Assembly (NCBI RefSeq): GCF_023022965.1 | Contig: NZ_CP095462.1 | Location: 372,001 to 436,000, forward strand | Direction: 5' to 3' | DNA length: 64,000 nucleotides | Origin: Ectobacillus sp. JY-23 | GTDB taxonomy: Bacteria; Bacillota; Bacilli; Bacillales; Bacillaceae_G | Shown here: positions 26,493-35,090 of the stretch, in pieces | How positions within the stretch are numbered: the stretch's first letter is position 1 | How the letters are laid out: every line of letters starts with the position of its first letter | Notes under the pieces: model-generated | The model's database searches: none | The model's input: only the letters and a program-made list of their open reading frames with translations | Told to the model about the DNA's origin: nothing | Made by a program: the position numbers and the translations under genes

Positions 26493-26550
26493 AAGCATTG
26501 TCTCCAGATGGGTAATCATGGTACTCTTGTCTTACTAAGAATGGAAAGGC

Positions 26551-27123
26551 GTGGTGTTATTGAAAGAGAAAACAATTAATGAAATATGGAGCTGGGTGCG
26601 CTCCATTTTACTCGCGTTGGCACTGGCTTTTTTCACAAGCGTTTTTCTTATACAGCCGTACCGCGTCGAAGGGCACTCGATGGATCCGACGCTACACGAT
26701 CAAGAACGCATTATGGTGTCCAAGCTGTCACACACCTTTCGTTCAACACCTGATTACGGGGATATTGTGATTATTGATAGTCGAATTAATCGGGAACGAA
26801 GCTGGTCAGATGATGTTTCAGAGAATGCCATTTATCAGCTATTGTCTCCAGAACAGCCAGAAGGGTTTTTATATGTAAAGCGCATCATTGGAAAGCCTGG
26901 CGATGTGATTGAACTAAAGAATGAAAAAGTGTATCGAAACGGAAAGCCGCTAAAAGAAACATACATAAAAGAACCGATGATGGTTATGAATGAAGGTAAG
27001 TGGGTTGTGCCGAAATACCACGTCTTTGTGATGGGAGACAACCGTAATAATAGCCGAGATAGCCGAGAGATTGGCTTTGTTCCAATTGATCATGTTCTAG
27101 GTAAAAAAATATTTAGTGAATAA
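26551..27123 (+). CDS. Signal peptidase I (Sip type)
   Basis: A protein of up to 190 aa with one N-terminal membrane helix, box B GHSMDPTL with catalytic serine S43, box D FLYVKRIIGKPGD with lysine K110, and box E MGDNRNNSRDSR. It removes signal peptides from secreted proteins at the outer membrane face. The stretch between boxes B and D carries a somewhat long insertion (RERSWSDDVSENAIYQLL). The start is ambiguous: GTG 26551 or 26554, or TTG 26560, which fits the GGAAAGG site best. Confidence 0.92.
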   Translation: MVLLKEKTINEIWSWVRSILLALALAFFTSVFLIQPYRVEGHSMDPTLHDQERIMVSKLSHTFRSTPDYGDIVIIDSRINRERSWSDDVSENAIYQLLSPEQPEGFLYVKRIIGKPGDVIELKNEKVYRNGKPLKETYIKEPMMVMNEGKWVVPKYHVFVMGDNRNNSRDSREIGFVPIDHVLGKKIFSE

Positions 27124-27155
27124 GTCCGGAGCCGTGTGGCTTCGGACCTATTTTT
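27123..27155 (+). terminator. Terminator after signal peptidase gene
   Basis: AGTCCGGAGCC and GGCTTCGGACCT arms, GTGT loop, T-run. Confidence 0.85.
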
Positions 27156-27219
27156 GGAAAAAGCATTGAGTGCACCCTATGTAAATTGTAAACTATAAGA
27201 AATAGAAAGGGGTGTAGGG

Positions 27220-30200
27220 ATGAGGAGTTTTACACATATAGAAACGCAATTGGAAGAAAAAAAGTTTATAGATGCATCACATGAAATTGTAACGATTATT
27301 CATGACATCAAAGCAAAAAAATCTTTTTCGTATGTGAAAATGTATTTAGACGGTATTTCATGTGAAGATGATTTCTATGCGCTGATTCGTCTTTTGGATG
27401 AGTGCTATATGTATCAATATAGCGCGTTTCTTGTTCGATATGCGTATGCACGGTTTCAAACACCTAGAACGCTTAGCTGGCTTTGTGAGGAATTGTTAAG
27501 TGAAAGAAAACCACTAGATGCGGAAGAATTGTTGCTAAAGGCGCTGAATGACGCTTCAGATCAAGATAAGGGAAGGCTTCATGTTACGTTAGCGAAGTGT
27601 TTACTTGACATGTATCGGTATAATGAAGCGTTGTTACATTTGCAACGAGCAGAAGGATATGGACCGGTATCGGACGATCGATGGGGCTATTATCATATGC
27701 AGCGAGGTGACTGGGAAGAAGCAGAAGCATTCTTTTTACGCGGGACACAAGGCGGTGATCGCGCCGATGTATGCTGGTATTTTCTCGCACACCTTTATGC
27801 TGCAAAGGGAGAGCATGCGCGGTCACTGCAGCTGTTAGAGGAAGGAATTATAAAATATCCGCAAGTTCCGGCACTACAGATGGAGCGTATTCGGCGTTTA
27901 CGTGAGTTAAAACAATATGACAAATTGTTGGAGGAACTGAATCACTTTGATCAGAAACTTCCCCTTCATGTATATAAAGCGTATTTCGCAGACATGAGAG
28001 CTCATGTGTATTATGAACAGCAAAAGGAATCTCATTTGATAAACCTTTTACAAACAGTCCCTTCTTTAAAAACATCACCGTATCAACGTATTGTTACAAC
28101 TCCGGAAGGAAAAAACGTGAAGCTTCCTGTTACTGCTGTATTACAAAAGGATAATTATTGTGTGCCAGCTAGCATGGAGATGATGCTGCGTTTGTTTGGA
28201 GAAACGAAAAATCAAGATGAAATTGGTGCACATATATTTGACCAAAGTGGTTCGAAACTTTCTGAAGCTGTTGCTTATGGAGAATCACTAGGATTTGTGT
28301 GTCGCTATTTTACGGGTGAGGTTGCCTTATATAAACAGTTATTAGATGCGGGAATTCCCATTTTGATGACGGTTGACTTTGAACAGGCGGCTCATGTACA
28401 AGTAGTGATGGGATATGATGAGCGTTTACAAAGCTTTTATGTACACGATACAAACTCATTAGACCCATTTTTACTTACATATGAAAATTTCCGCCAGCAA
28501 CATATAAATACACACTATTTATCGATTGTGTGTATACCGTGTCATCAAAAACAAATTGCGGATATATTGCCAAGCTCTGATGATTCGTATTTTAGACAAC
28601 TATTTTCGATTCTCGATGATGTTGAAAAACATCCACTTACCTTTTCAGAACTCGTTTTGTTTTTAAATCGGCATCGTGACATACCATATACATGGCTATA
28701 TGTATTAAAGGTATTTGGTGCTGATGATGATAAAATACTTATCGAATATTGTATAGACCGTGCTACTACAGCCTACCCGAATGTAAATTATATCAATATG
28801 CATGCTGCGCATTGTCTTGTGCGCATAGATGAAAAAGAGCGCGCTTACCATATGCTTAAGCGTGTTACGAAAAAGACCCATAGCCCCATGTATCATTTTG
28901 TTTTAGGGCGTATTCGTTTGGATGAAGAGCGTTATGAAGAAGCTGTGACTCATTTTCGTACATCGTTACAATTGGATCCAGATCAACCAGCGGCGTGGAG
29001 CTACATGGCGCTCAGTTATTTGTATCAAGAACAGCATGATAAAGCCTTGCTTTGCTCTACGATTGCGAGAGAACGGGCAGAAACCAGATTTGTACTGGTC
29101 AACCACGGTCTGGTTCTAATGGACATGGAATGTTTTCAGGAAGCGTATGATATATTTGATAAACTTGTACAAGAAGATCGCCGTGATGCTTATGTATGGT
29201 ACGAAAGAGCGCGCTGTGCCAGAAACATAGGAAAGCTTCATTTAGCTGTTCGAGGATTCACGGTTGTAAAAGAATTAGAACCGATGATGCCTTATTCGTA
29301 CCTACAATTATCGGAACTTTATGAACTTGAGTATGGTGATGAGGAAAAGGCTGTATCCATCCTTAAAGAAGGTATAGCGAAGAAGGAAGATCTCCTTCTA
29401 TGCGAACGTCTTGCTGACTTTTATTATGAACGAAATCAATTGGAAGCGGCCGAAGACATGTATCAAGCTGCTCTCACACACAACCCCAATCATATGTTTT
29501 CTCATGTAGGTTTAGTCAATGTATATATGAGAAAAAACGCACGTAAGGGAAAGGAATATCTCTTTGCAATCTATCCGCAATTTAAAACAGAGGGTGACTT
29601 CTTACTCAATGCAGGAAAGACACTTTGGGATTATGCTACGCAAGAGGACGAAGCAGAGGAAGCATTGTCAATGATAGAGCGGGGGATGTGCTTCATTTCA
29701 ACAAAAGAAGCGATAGATATGTATGTGAGTTGTATCCAAAACACATGGTATATACAAAGAGGGATACAGTTTCTTCATAAACTATTGGATAAAGAACCTG
29801 ATCATATCATACTCCTTTGTTCTATAGGTGTTTTATATGAGCAGCAAACACAGTATACAAAAGCAATTGCACAGTACGAGACGGCTTTACATATAAAAGA
29901 AGACTTTCTTCCATATTATCGACTCGGAGAAACATATGAAGCGATGCATGAGTGGGAACGCGCTCGTACGTATTATGAGAAATGCTTAGCATTTGATGAC
30001 GTTTCTACAGTTCATGTAAAGCTGGCAGAATTGTATCATTTAGAGGAGAATGAGGAAAGGGAATGGCACCATATGTTGCAAGCGGTAAAGCAAGATCCGC
30101 TTCGTATGAATATGGAATATTTGGCTTCTATGGCTACCACGTCCAGGAGGCATAAAGAACTACTGGACGTACTGCAAACGATGGACAATGTACCTGAAAA

Positions 30201-31359
30201 TTGGCGAATGGACAGTTTGGCATATCTATACGGTGCAATCGGTAATGCGGCACAAGAAGAGAGTTACCTACAACAAGCGTTTGCGCTTGATGAACAACAA
30301 GCTGAAGTCATGCAGCATTACGCAATGTTTCTTGTGCAAAAGCAACACAAAAAGGCAAGTAACATTATCGCTGAACTCATAAAAACACAAGTCCATCATG
30401 AAGGTCTTTATACACCGTATCTACAAGCGATGAAGCAAGGTAAAGGCTTCTTATATGTGTCTAGTATGCTGCAGAAATTATCTCTTTCTGCGGAAGATAA
30501 AAGTTATGCGTTTATGTATGCGGCAACAGCAATGGAGCCTTTTCTTATGCAGCAACAGGAAGGAGATACATCTGGCTGGAAGAAAGCGTTGAAAAAGATT
30601 GCATCATTTACCAAACACTTACTGTCGGTAGGAACAGTGATTGATTTATATGAAACTGCATTGAAGCTATATCCTAACAATCATGATGCAGCGCAGCGGT
30701 TTGCGAACTTTTATGAGAATGCCAATCTGACCGATGACGCAGCAAACACGCTTCGGCAAGCATTACAAAAGAGTTGGAATTATGAAACGGGCTACCAGCT
30801 CGCTGCATTGCTGTTACATCATGCAAATAGTGAGGATATGCTAGAGGAAGCATTACACTTATCACAGCAGTTACTACAGGAACAGCCTGTAGATTCACTA
30901 CTATGGCGCCTGCATGCGTATATATTGGCGGATTTAGATAGAGAAGAGGCAGAACACATCTTTTTACGCCTGGTGGAGCAAATTCCAACGAGTGAACATT
31001 ACCTTGCACTTGCAAGGTTGTATAATGAGAACGAACGATATGAGGAAGCAGTTACATTAATAAGAAAAGGGCTAAAGCAGCATGCGGCAGACGGCCTACT
31101 GCATGTAGAAATGAGTATCGCGCAGCATCAATTAGGTTTTACGCTTGAAGCATTAAAACAAATGGATCAATTGCTCTCCGTAGATGCGGATGATCTAATG
31201 GGACGTTATCATCGTGCTCGTTATTTAGCAGCATTGCATAGGGTAGAAGAGGCAAGGGAAGAGCTTGCTAGGGTTTTGGCGGACGATGAGAGCGGTTATT
31301 TCGAATCTCTTGCCGAGCATGATCCGGAATTGCATGTCCTGTCTATACAGCAGATGTAA
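27220..31359 (+). CDS. Giant TPR protein with embedded C39-like cysteine peptidase domain
   Basis: A 1379-aa protein without signal peptide or membrane helix. Residues about 90-275 are TPR-like helical repeats. Residues about 300-440 form a C39-like papain-fold domain: Q309 and C314 in LQKDNYCVPASME, H392 in AAHVQVVMGYD, and D410 in YVHDTNS, so the Gln/Cys/His/Asp set of an active peptidase is complete. From about 460 to the end run many TPRs (for example HFRTSLQLDPDQPAAW and AIAQYETALHIKEDFLPYYRLG). AAGGGGTGTAGGG precedes the ATG. C39 domains usually trim double-glycine leaders in ABC exporters; here there is no transporter and no bacteriocin gene nearby. Likely role: cytosolic processing or sensing of a partner held by the TPR solenoid (inference). 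I do not recognise a named homologue. Confidence 0.85.
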   Translation: MRSFTHIETQLEEKKFIDASHEIVTIIHDIKAKKSFSYVKMYLDGISCEDDFYALIRLLDECYMYQYSAFLVRYAYARFQTPRTLSWLCEELLSERKPLDAEELLLKALNDASDQDKGRLHVTLAKCLLDMYRYNEALLHLQRAEGYGPVSDDRWGYYHMQRGDWEEAEAFFLRGTQGGDRADVCWYFLAHLYAAKGEHARSLQLLEEGIIKYPQVPALQMERIRRLRELKQYDKLLEELNHFDQKLPLHVYKAYFADMRAHVYYEQQKESHLINLLQTVPSLKTSPYQRIVTTPEGKNVKLPVTAVLQKDNYCVPASMEMMLRLFGETKNQDEIGAHIFDQSGSKLSEAVAYGESLGFVCRYFTGEVALYKQLLDAGIPILMTVDFEQAAHVQVVMGYDERLQSFYVHDTNSLDPFLLTYENFRQQHINTHYLSIVCIPCHQKQIADILPSSDDSYFRQLFSILDDVEKHPLTFSELVLFLNRHRDIPYTWLYVLKVFGADDDKILIEYCIDRATTAYPNVNYINMHAAHCLVRIDEKERAYHMLKRVTKKTHSPMYHFVLGRIRLDEERYEEAVTHFRTSLQLDPDQPAAWSYMALSYLYQEQHDKALLCSTIARERAETRFVLVNHGLVLMDMECFQEAYDIFDKLVQEDRRDAYVWYERARCARNIGKLHLAVRGFTVVKELEPMMPYSYLQLSELYELEYGDEEKAVSILKEGIAKKEDLLLCERLADFYYERNQLEAAEDMYQAALTHNPNHMFSHVGLVNVYMRKNARKGKEYLFAIYPQFKTEGDFLLNAGKTLWDYATQEDEAEEALSMIERGMCFISTKEAIDMYVSCIQNTWYIQRGIQFLHKLLDKEPDHIILLCSIGVLYEQQTQYTKAIAQYETALHIKEDFLPYYRLGETYEAMHEWERARTYYEKCLAFDDVSTVHVKLAELYHLEENEEREWHHMLQAVKQDPLRMNMEYLASMATTSRRHKELLDVLQTMDNVPENWRMDSLAYLYGAIGNAAQEESYLQQAFALDEQQAEVMQHYAMFLVQKQHKKASNIIAELIKTQVHHEGLYTPYLQAMKQGKGFLYVSSMLQKLSLSAEDKSYAFMYAATAMEPFLMQQQEGDTSGWKKALKKIASFTKHLLSVGTVIDLYETALKLYPNNHDAAQRFANFYENANLTDDAANTLRQALQKSWNYETGYQLAALLLHHANSEDMLEEALHLSQQLLQEQPVDSLLWRLHAYILADLDREEAEHIFLRLVEQIPTSEHYLALARLYNENERYEEAVTLIRKGLKQHAADGLLHVEMSIAQHQLGFTLEALKQMDQLLSVDADDLMGRYHRARYLAALHRVEEAREELARVLADDESGYFESLAEHDPELHVLSIQQM

Positions 31360-31377
31360 AACTACTTAAATTGGAAA

Positions 31378-31427
31378 GGACAAACACACAATTTTCATGC
31401 TAGGCTAAGGGACAGGCTCGTTTGTCC
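31378..31427. repeat. Inverted repeat GGACAAAC/GTTTGTCC
   Basis: Perfect 8-bp arms separated by 34 bases, 48 bases before the 65-aa gene. It could be an operator or the base of an RNA stem; no T-run follows. Confidence 0.45.
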
Positions 31428-31475
31428 ATCTGTGAACATATACAGTAATGAGACAAACCAAGGGGGTTATCAAAC

Positions 31476-31673
31476 ATGTATTATCCAAATCCTTACTGTT
31501 TACCATGTCAGCCGCGTCCGCAACAAATTTGCTGCACAACATTTTATCCAACACCAACTTATGTGCAACCAGCTATGACTATGCCAATGACACCGAATAT
31601 GATGCCAAATACAAGCGTCATGGGTGCACAAGCAAATCAACCGAATATGTTGCCAACACCGCGCAAATTTTAA
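31476..31673 (+). CDS. Small Pro/Met/Cys-rich protein, possibly spore coat
   Basis: A 65-aa protein starting MYYPNPYCLPCQPRPQQICC, then rich in Pro, Thr and Met (MTMPMTPNMMPN). AAGGGGG precedes the ATG at good spacing and a terminator follows the stop. The Tyr/Pro/Cys start resembles small coat proteins that cross-link in the spore surface, and the next gene is a YjcZ-type sporulation peptide. The coat assignment is inference from composition and context. Confidence 0.65.
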   Translation: MYYPNPYCLPCQPRPQQICCTTFYPTPTYVQPAMTMPMTPNMMPNTSVMGAQANQPNMLPTPRKF

Positions 31674-31680
31674 TGAAAGA

Positions 31681-31706
31681 AAAAGATCCTTCATGGATCT
31701 TTTTTA
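31681..31706 (+). terminator. Terminator after 65-aa gene
   Basis: AAAAGATCC and GGATCTTTTTT arms with a 5-base loop. Confidence 0.85.
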
Positions 31707-31840
31707 TTTATCAGGTAAATAAGGTGCTGAGAACCCGATAGATTATTTTTGAATTAGACGTGCTCCAAATACGTAGATAGGCGTATGATATAACGTATCC
31801 TGCATTTACCTCCCTTACAAAAGAAGGGATGATGTTTAAT

Positions 31841-32065
31841 ATGTATAGTAATAACAATGCACCACTTGTAGCAGGTGCCAATATGGCTCCTCCAACGTAT
31901 GTAGCTCCGTCTTACACTGCTCCATCCATGTGTGCACCAACATATGTTGCACCAACTTACGGATATTGCGGCTATCAAAGAGGCGGCAGCGGTTTCGCAA
32001 TCATCGTTGTATTGTTTATCCTACTCATCATTATTGGAGCAAGCTTCTGTCATCGTGATTGCTAA
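31841..32065 (+). CDS. YjcZ-family sporulation peptide with extended Pro/Tyr/Ala repeat
   Basis: A 74-aa protein. The C-terminal GSGFAIIVVLFILLIIIGASF is the membrane helix typical of YjcZ/YhcN-length sporulation peptides of Bacillus. Unusually it is preceded by about 40 residues with an imperfect APTYVAP/APSYTAP repeat ending in YGYCGYQRGG, whereas classical YjcZ peptides have only a short Gly/Tyr-rich head. ATG 31841 is chosen over 31829 and 31832 because the GGGATGAT site is then spaced properly. The extension could attach the peptide to coat or cortex layers (inference). Confidence 0.78.
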   Translation: MYSNNNAPLVAGANMAPPTYVAPSYTAPSMCAPTYVAPTYGYCGYQRGGSGFAIIVVLFILLIIIGASFCHRDC

Positions 32066-32073
32066 ACACTTTT

Positions 32074-32110
32074 AAAAACCCTTGTACCAGTTACTGGGGT
32101 TTTTATTTTT
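32074..32110 (+). terminator. Terminator after yjcZ-like gene
   Basis: Outer arms AAAAACC/GGTTTTT with inner CCAG-TTA-CTGG, followed by a T-run. Confidence 0.7.
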
Positions 32111-32514
<404 letters not shown>

Positions 32515-32584
32515 GTTGACATAGTTTTTACTATGGTCAACACGTCGCGGCATTTGTTGACGATAATGTTTGTTGACCATAACG
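32515..32584 (+). mobile_element. Resolution-site-like array (inverted pair plus two 16-bp direct repeats)
   Basis: GTTGACATAGT (32515-32525), TTTT, ACTATGGTCAAC (32530-32541) form an inverted pair with one bulged base. Eleven bases later come two abutting 16-bp direct repeats, TTTGTTGACGATAATG (32553-32568) and TTTGTTGACCATAACG (32569-32584). All four units share GTTGAC(N)ATA. This is the layout known for the internal resolution site of Tn4430, where TnpI binds two inverted core motifs and two 16-bp accessory direct repeats next to tnpI. A recombinase relic follows 48 bases later. Confidence 0.65.
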
Positions 32585-32632
32585 AGCGCTATTGTGTAGA
32601 TTTCACCATGTTTCTTACAGGAGGTTTTATGT

Positions 32633-32860
32633 ATGCGATTAACACAAGCGTTTGATGAATTCATCTTATATATCCAGATTGAGAAAAACTAATCCATACG
32701 GACGATTGACAGTTATTCACACGATTTCAAGTGTCTCATGAACTTTCTGCATACCAATGCGCGTTCTACCAATTTGACTGATATACCCCCTTCCCTGTGC
32801 AGACGATTTATACAACATTCTGTATATATGACTCTCAGTGCTGCCTATTTTTGTTATTGA
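32633..32860 (+). pseudogene. Tyrosine recombinase (TnpI/integrase-like) 5' relic
   Basis: ATG 32633 behind ACAGGAGG opens a frame reading MRLTQAFDEFILYIQIEKN, then TAA at 32690-32692, and continues in the same frame SIRTIDSYSHDFKCLMNFL and TNLTDIPPSLCRRFIQH to a stop at 32858. This is the SAM-like core-binding domain of a tyrosine recombinase (pattern EKNxSxxTIxSYxxDF). The catalytic domain is absent, and sequence after about residue 66 no longer fits the family. The gene is dead through an internal stop and loss of its 3' three quarters. No transposase remnant is seen nearby. Confidence 0.8.
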
Positions 32861-32893
32861 TTATGCCTTGCTGCACGAATTAGTGCATTAACT

Positions 32894-32934
32894 AAATGAA
32901 AAGGAGCAGCTACAAAAGCTGCCCCTTTTCATTT
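32894..32934. repeat. Long hairpin, 18-bp arms
   Basis: Arms AAATGAAAAGGAGCAGCT and AGCTGCCCCTTTTCATTT (one mismatch) with a 5-base loop. Neither side has a free T-run beyond the stem, though the stem ends are A/T-rich, so a terminator is possible. Confidence 0.6.
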
Positions 32935-33210
32935 CAAGATATCGGTGATTTTGAATCTATACTCATCTGGAAGTTTATCTACTTCACGAGAAATTTGCGC
33001 CCTGAAACTTTCATTACACCTTTTTAAAAGTATTATCAGATTTGTGTGATGATTGTGTGATGGCAGACTTACCTCTTTAAAGTACTTCATTAAGAACTTA
33101 TTCATATTGAATGACCGATTTATCAAATTGTTCTTAGTATAAAATGTACAAAATTTCTTGTCCGTAAATGAAGACAAAAAAATATGTGTAAATTCAATTA
33201 CACATAGCAT
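32929..33210 (-). pseudogene. Orphan reading frame, possible gene fragment
   Basis: A 93-codon minus-strand frame whose C-terminal half reads like a genuine protein (KEVSLPSHNHHTNLIILL, then SREVDKLPDEYRFKITDIL). There is no ribosome site at either ATG (33210 or 33105), and it ends inside the long hairpin. I recognise no family. It may be the tail of a gene lost together with the recombinase relic; it may also be chance. Confidence 0.25.
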
Positions 33211-33300
33211 TAAATTAATATTTTGTTATCCAGATGTACAAACTTTTTGGCCCTTTATGGTTTGCTCCATCACTTAATTATTTCATTGTTTGTATTTCTT

Positions 33301-34974
33301 TTAAACATTCTCTACATCTCTAAAATAACGAATCGCTTTTGGTTCCTCACCGATGCTGTGCAGTCCCCACGTTTCTTCTATAAAAATCTCTGCAATTTTG
33401 CTGTATACATCCACGTATTTGCTGGCTAGCTGCAATGCAACGGCACTTTCATATAGATTTGCCATTTCTTTAGCGAGCTGTTTTGCTTCTAGTGTTTGTC
33501 TGTCATGATCTAATTGAGCGAAAATATGGAGTTTTGTTTCTAACTCCTGCAATTTACAATTCACAATTTCTTTCATTTCCTCTTCAGGCAAGTCATGCAT
33601 GCGCTGTTTCATATTTTCTATAAACAATGTGTGAGCATTAAACTTGTTCACAAGTCTTATGAGTTCGAGACCTAAAATATTGGAGGTTCCTTCCCAAACG
33701 GTAAGCACCTGGGCATCACGGAGAAGTCTTGGCGTGACAAAATCTTCAATATAGCCATTACCGCCGTGCATTTCAATGGCTTCATGCGCGAAATGAATGG
33801 CTTGTTCCGCGGTTTCTTTCTTCATAAGTGCGATAAATAAGCGGTTTAAGATGCGTTCTTGTCCAGATGCTTTTTCATCTGTCACCTTTTGGTAAAGCTG
33901 AATCATATCAAAAACAGCAGCGAGCTCGACCGCGTGTTTAGCTGTTAGCTTGCTGATTGTATGCTGCACCATAGGAAACGCAAGTAAGGGTTGACCAAAT
34001 GCGGTTCGTTTACTGGCATATTCTTTTGCTTCTGCAAGTGCACGCCGCATAATCCCTACCGATGCAACAGCATTGCAAATACGTGATAAATTAAGCGCTT
34101 CCAGCATATAATAAAATCCTTTGGCAGGATCACCAACAACATAGGCTTTAGCACCGTCAAATTCGACTTCCCCGGATGGAACGGCTCTTACCCCTAGCTT
34201 GTCTTTGAGACGACGAATGCGGATGCCATTTAATGACCCGTCTTCTCTACGCCATGGCACAGCAAAGAGTGTTAAGCCTTTAGATCCTGTTGATGCTCCC
34301 TCCATTCGTGCCAAAACCATCGCAACGCCGCACATACCAGCATTGGAAGCAAAGTATTTTTCTCCGTACAAGTGAAAAACCCCTTCCTTCTGCACGGCCT
34401 TTACTATATTTGCCCCAACGTCCGACCCTCCTTGTCTTTCTGTTAAAAAGGTTGCCCCTTCGTATAAAGGTAGATCTCCTGTAGCGCACACATGACCTAA
34501 AAATTGTTCCTTCACAGCATCTGATGCATAATGATCCAATAAGTAGGCTGTAGCCATCGTTAAGGTAACCGGACAGTAAAATCCGGCTTCTGCTTGTGAC
34601 AGCACATAGCCAAGTGCAAAGCTATACGTATAATCTCCTTTTCGACCAAGTCTGGGGATATCCTTATGTACATAACCAACAATACCAGTTGCGTATGTTT
34701 CTGCTACGGTTTGCTTGTATCCCTCATTTACCCATACTTCTGAGATATCATATCCCATTTTGTTGTACTTCATCAACTGCGGCTGCCCTTCACGGTCGGT
34801 ATACCGCGCACGTTCATCTATTTCATTTGCGACACGTGCGCCGAAACGTGTTAATACTTCATGTGTATAGGTAAACAATTCTATATCTACATATTCTTTC
34901 AAAAGCGTCTGCAAAACCGTGTCTTCCGTATAAAAATTACGAAGCTGCTGCGCTACTAATTCCGAAGCGTTCAT
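33301..34974 (-). CDS. AidB-like acyl-CoA dehydrogenase
   Basis: A 557-aa flavoprotein, longer than ordinary acyl-CoA dehydrogenases (about 380 aa) and close to AidB length. N-terminal extension of about 150 residues, then LTERQGGSDVGAN, ASKRTAFGQPLLAFPMVQ and AIEMHGGNGYIEDFVTPRLLRDAQVLTVWEGTSNIL, followed by a helical C-terminal domain of about 100 residues. AidB of E. coli is linked to the alkylation response and binds DNA; Bacillus members may act on acyl-CoA. ATG 34974 follows GAGGGGGG. Monocistronic, with no terminator visible at its 3' end. Confidence 0.88.
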   Translation of the reverse strand: MNASELVAQQLRNFYTEDTVLQTLLKEYVDIELFTYTHEVLTRFGARVANEIDERARYTDREGQPQLMKYNKMGYDISEVWVNEGYKQTVAETYATGIVGYVHKDIPRLGRKGDYTYSFALGYVLSQAEAGFYCPVTLTMATAYLLDHYASDAVKEQFLGHVCATGDLPLYEGATFLTERQGGSDVGANIVKAVQKEGVFHLYGEKYFASNAGMCGVAMVLARMEGASTGSKGLTLFAVPWRREDGSLNGIRIRRLKDKLGVRAVPSGEVEFDGAKAYVVGDPAKGFYYMLEALNLSRICNAVASVGIMRRALAEAKEYASKRTAFGQPLLAFPMVQHTISKLTAKHAVELAAVFDMIQLYQKVTDEKASGQERILNRLFIALMKKETAEQAIHFAHEAIEMHGGNGYIEDFVTPRLLRDAQVLTVWEGTSNILGLELIRLVNKFNAHTLFIENMKQRMHDLPEEEMKEIVNCKLQELETKLHIFAQLDHDRQTLEAKQLAKEMANLYESAVALQLASKYVDVYSKIAEIFIEETWGLHSIGEEPKAIRYFRDVENV

Positions 34975-35057
34975 CAAATCCCCCCTCTTTTCTACTTTCT
35001 ATTCATTTGACGTGCGACATCATTTTTCCTTTTAAAGCGAGTTGGTCACACATGAAT

Positions 35058-35090
35058 AAAAACAGCAGGAATATGCTTCCTGCTGTTTTA
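35058..35090 (-). terminator. Terminator after selO
   Basis: AACAGCAGGA and TCCTGCTGTT arms with a T-run on the minus strand. Confidence 0.88.

Noticed and set aside
31448-31741. 97-codon frame overlapping the 65-aa Pro/Met-rich gene
   Set aside because: No ribosome site at its start and it runs through the terminator at 31681; the other frame fits RBS and stop.
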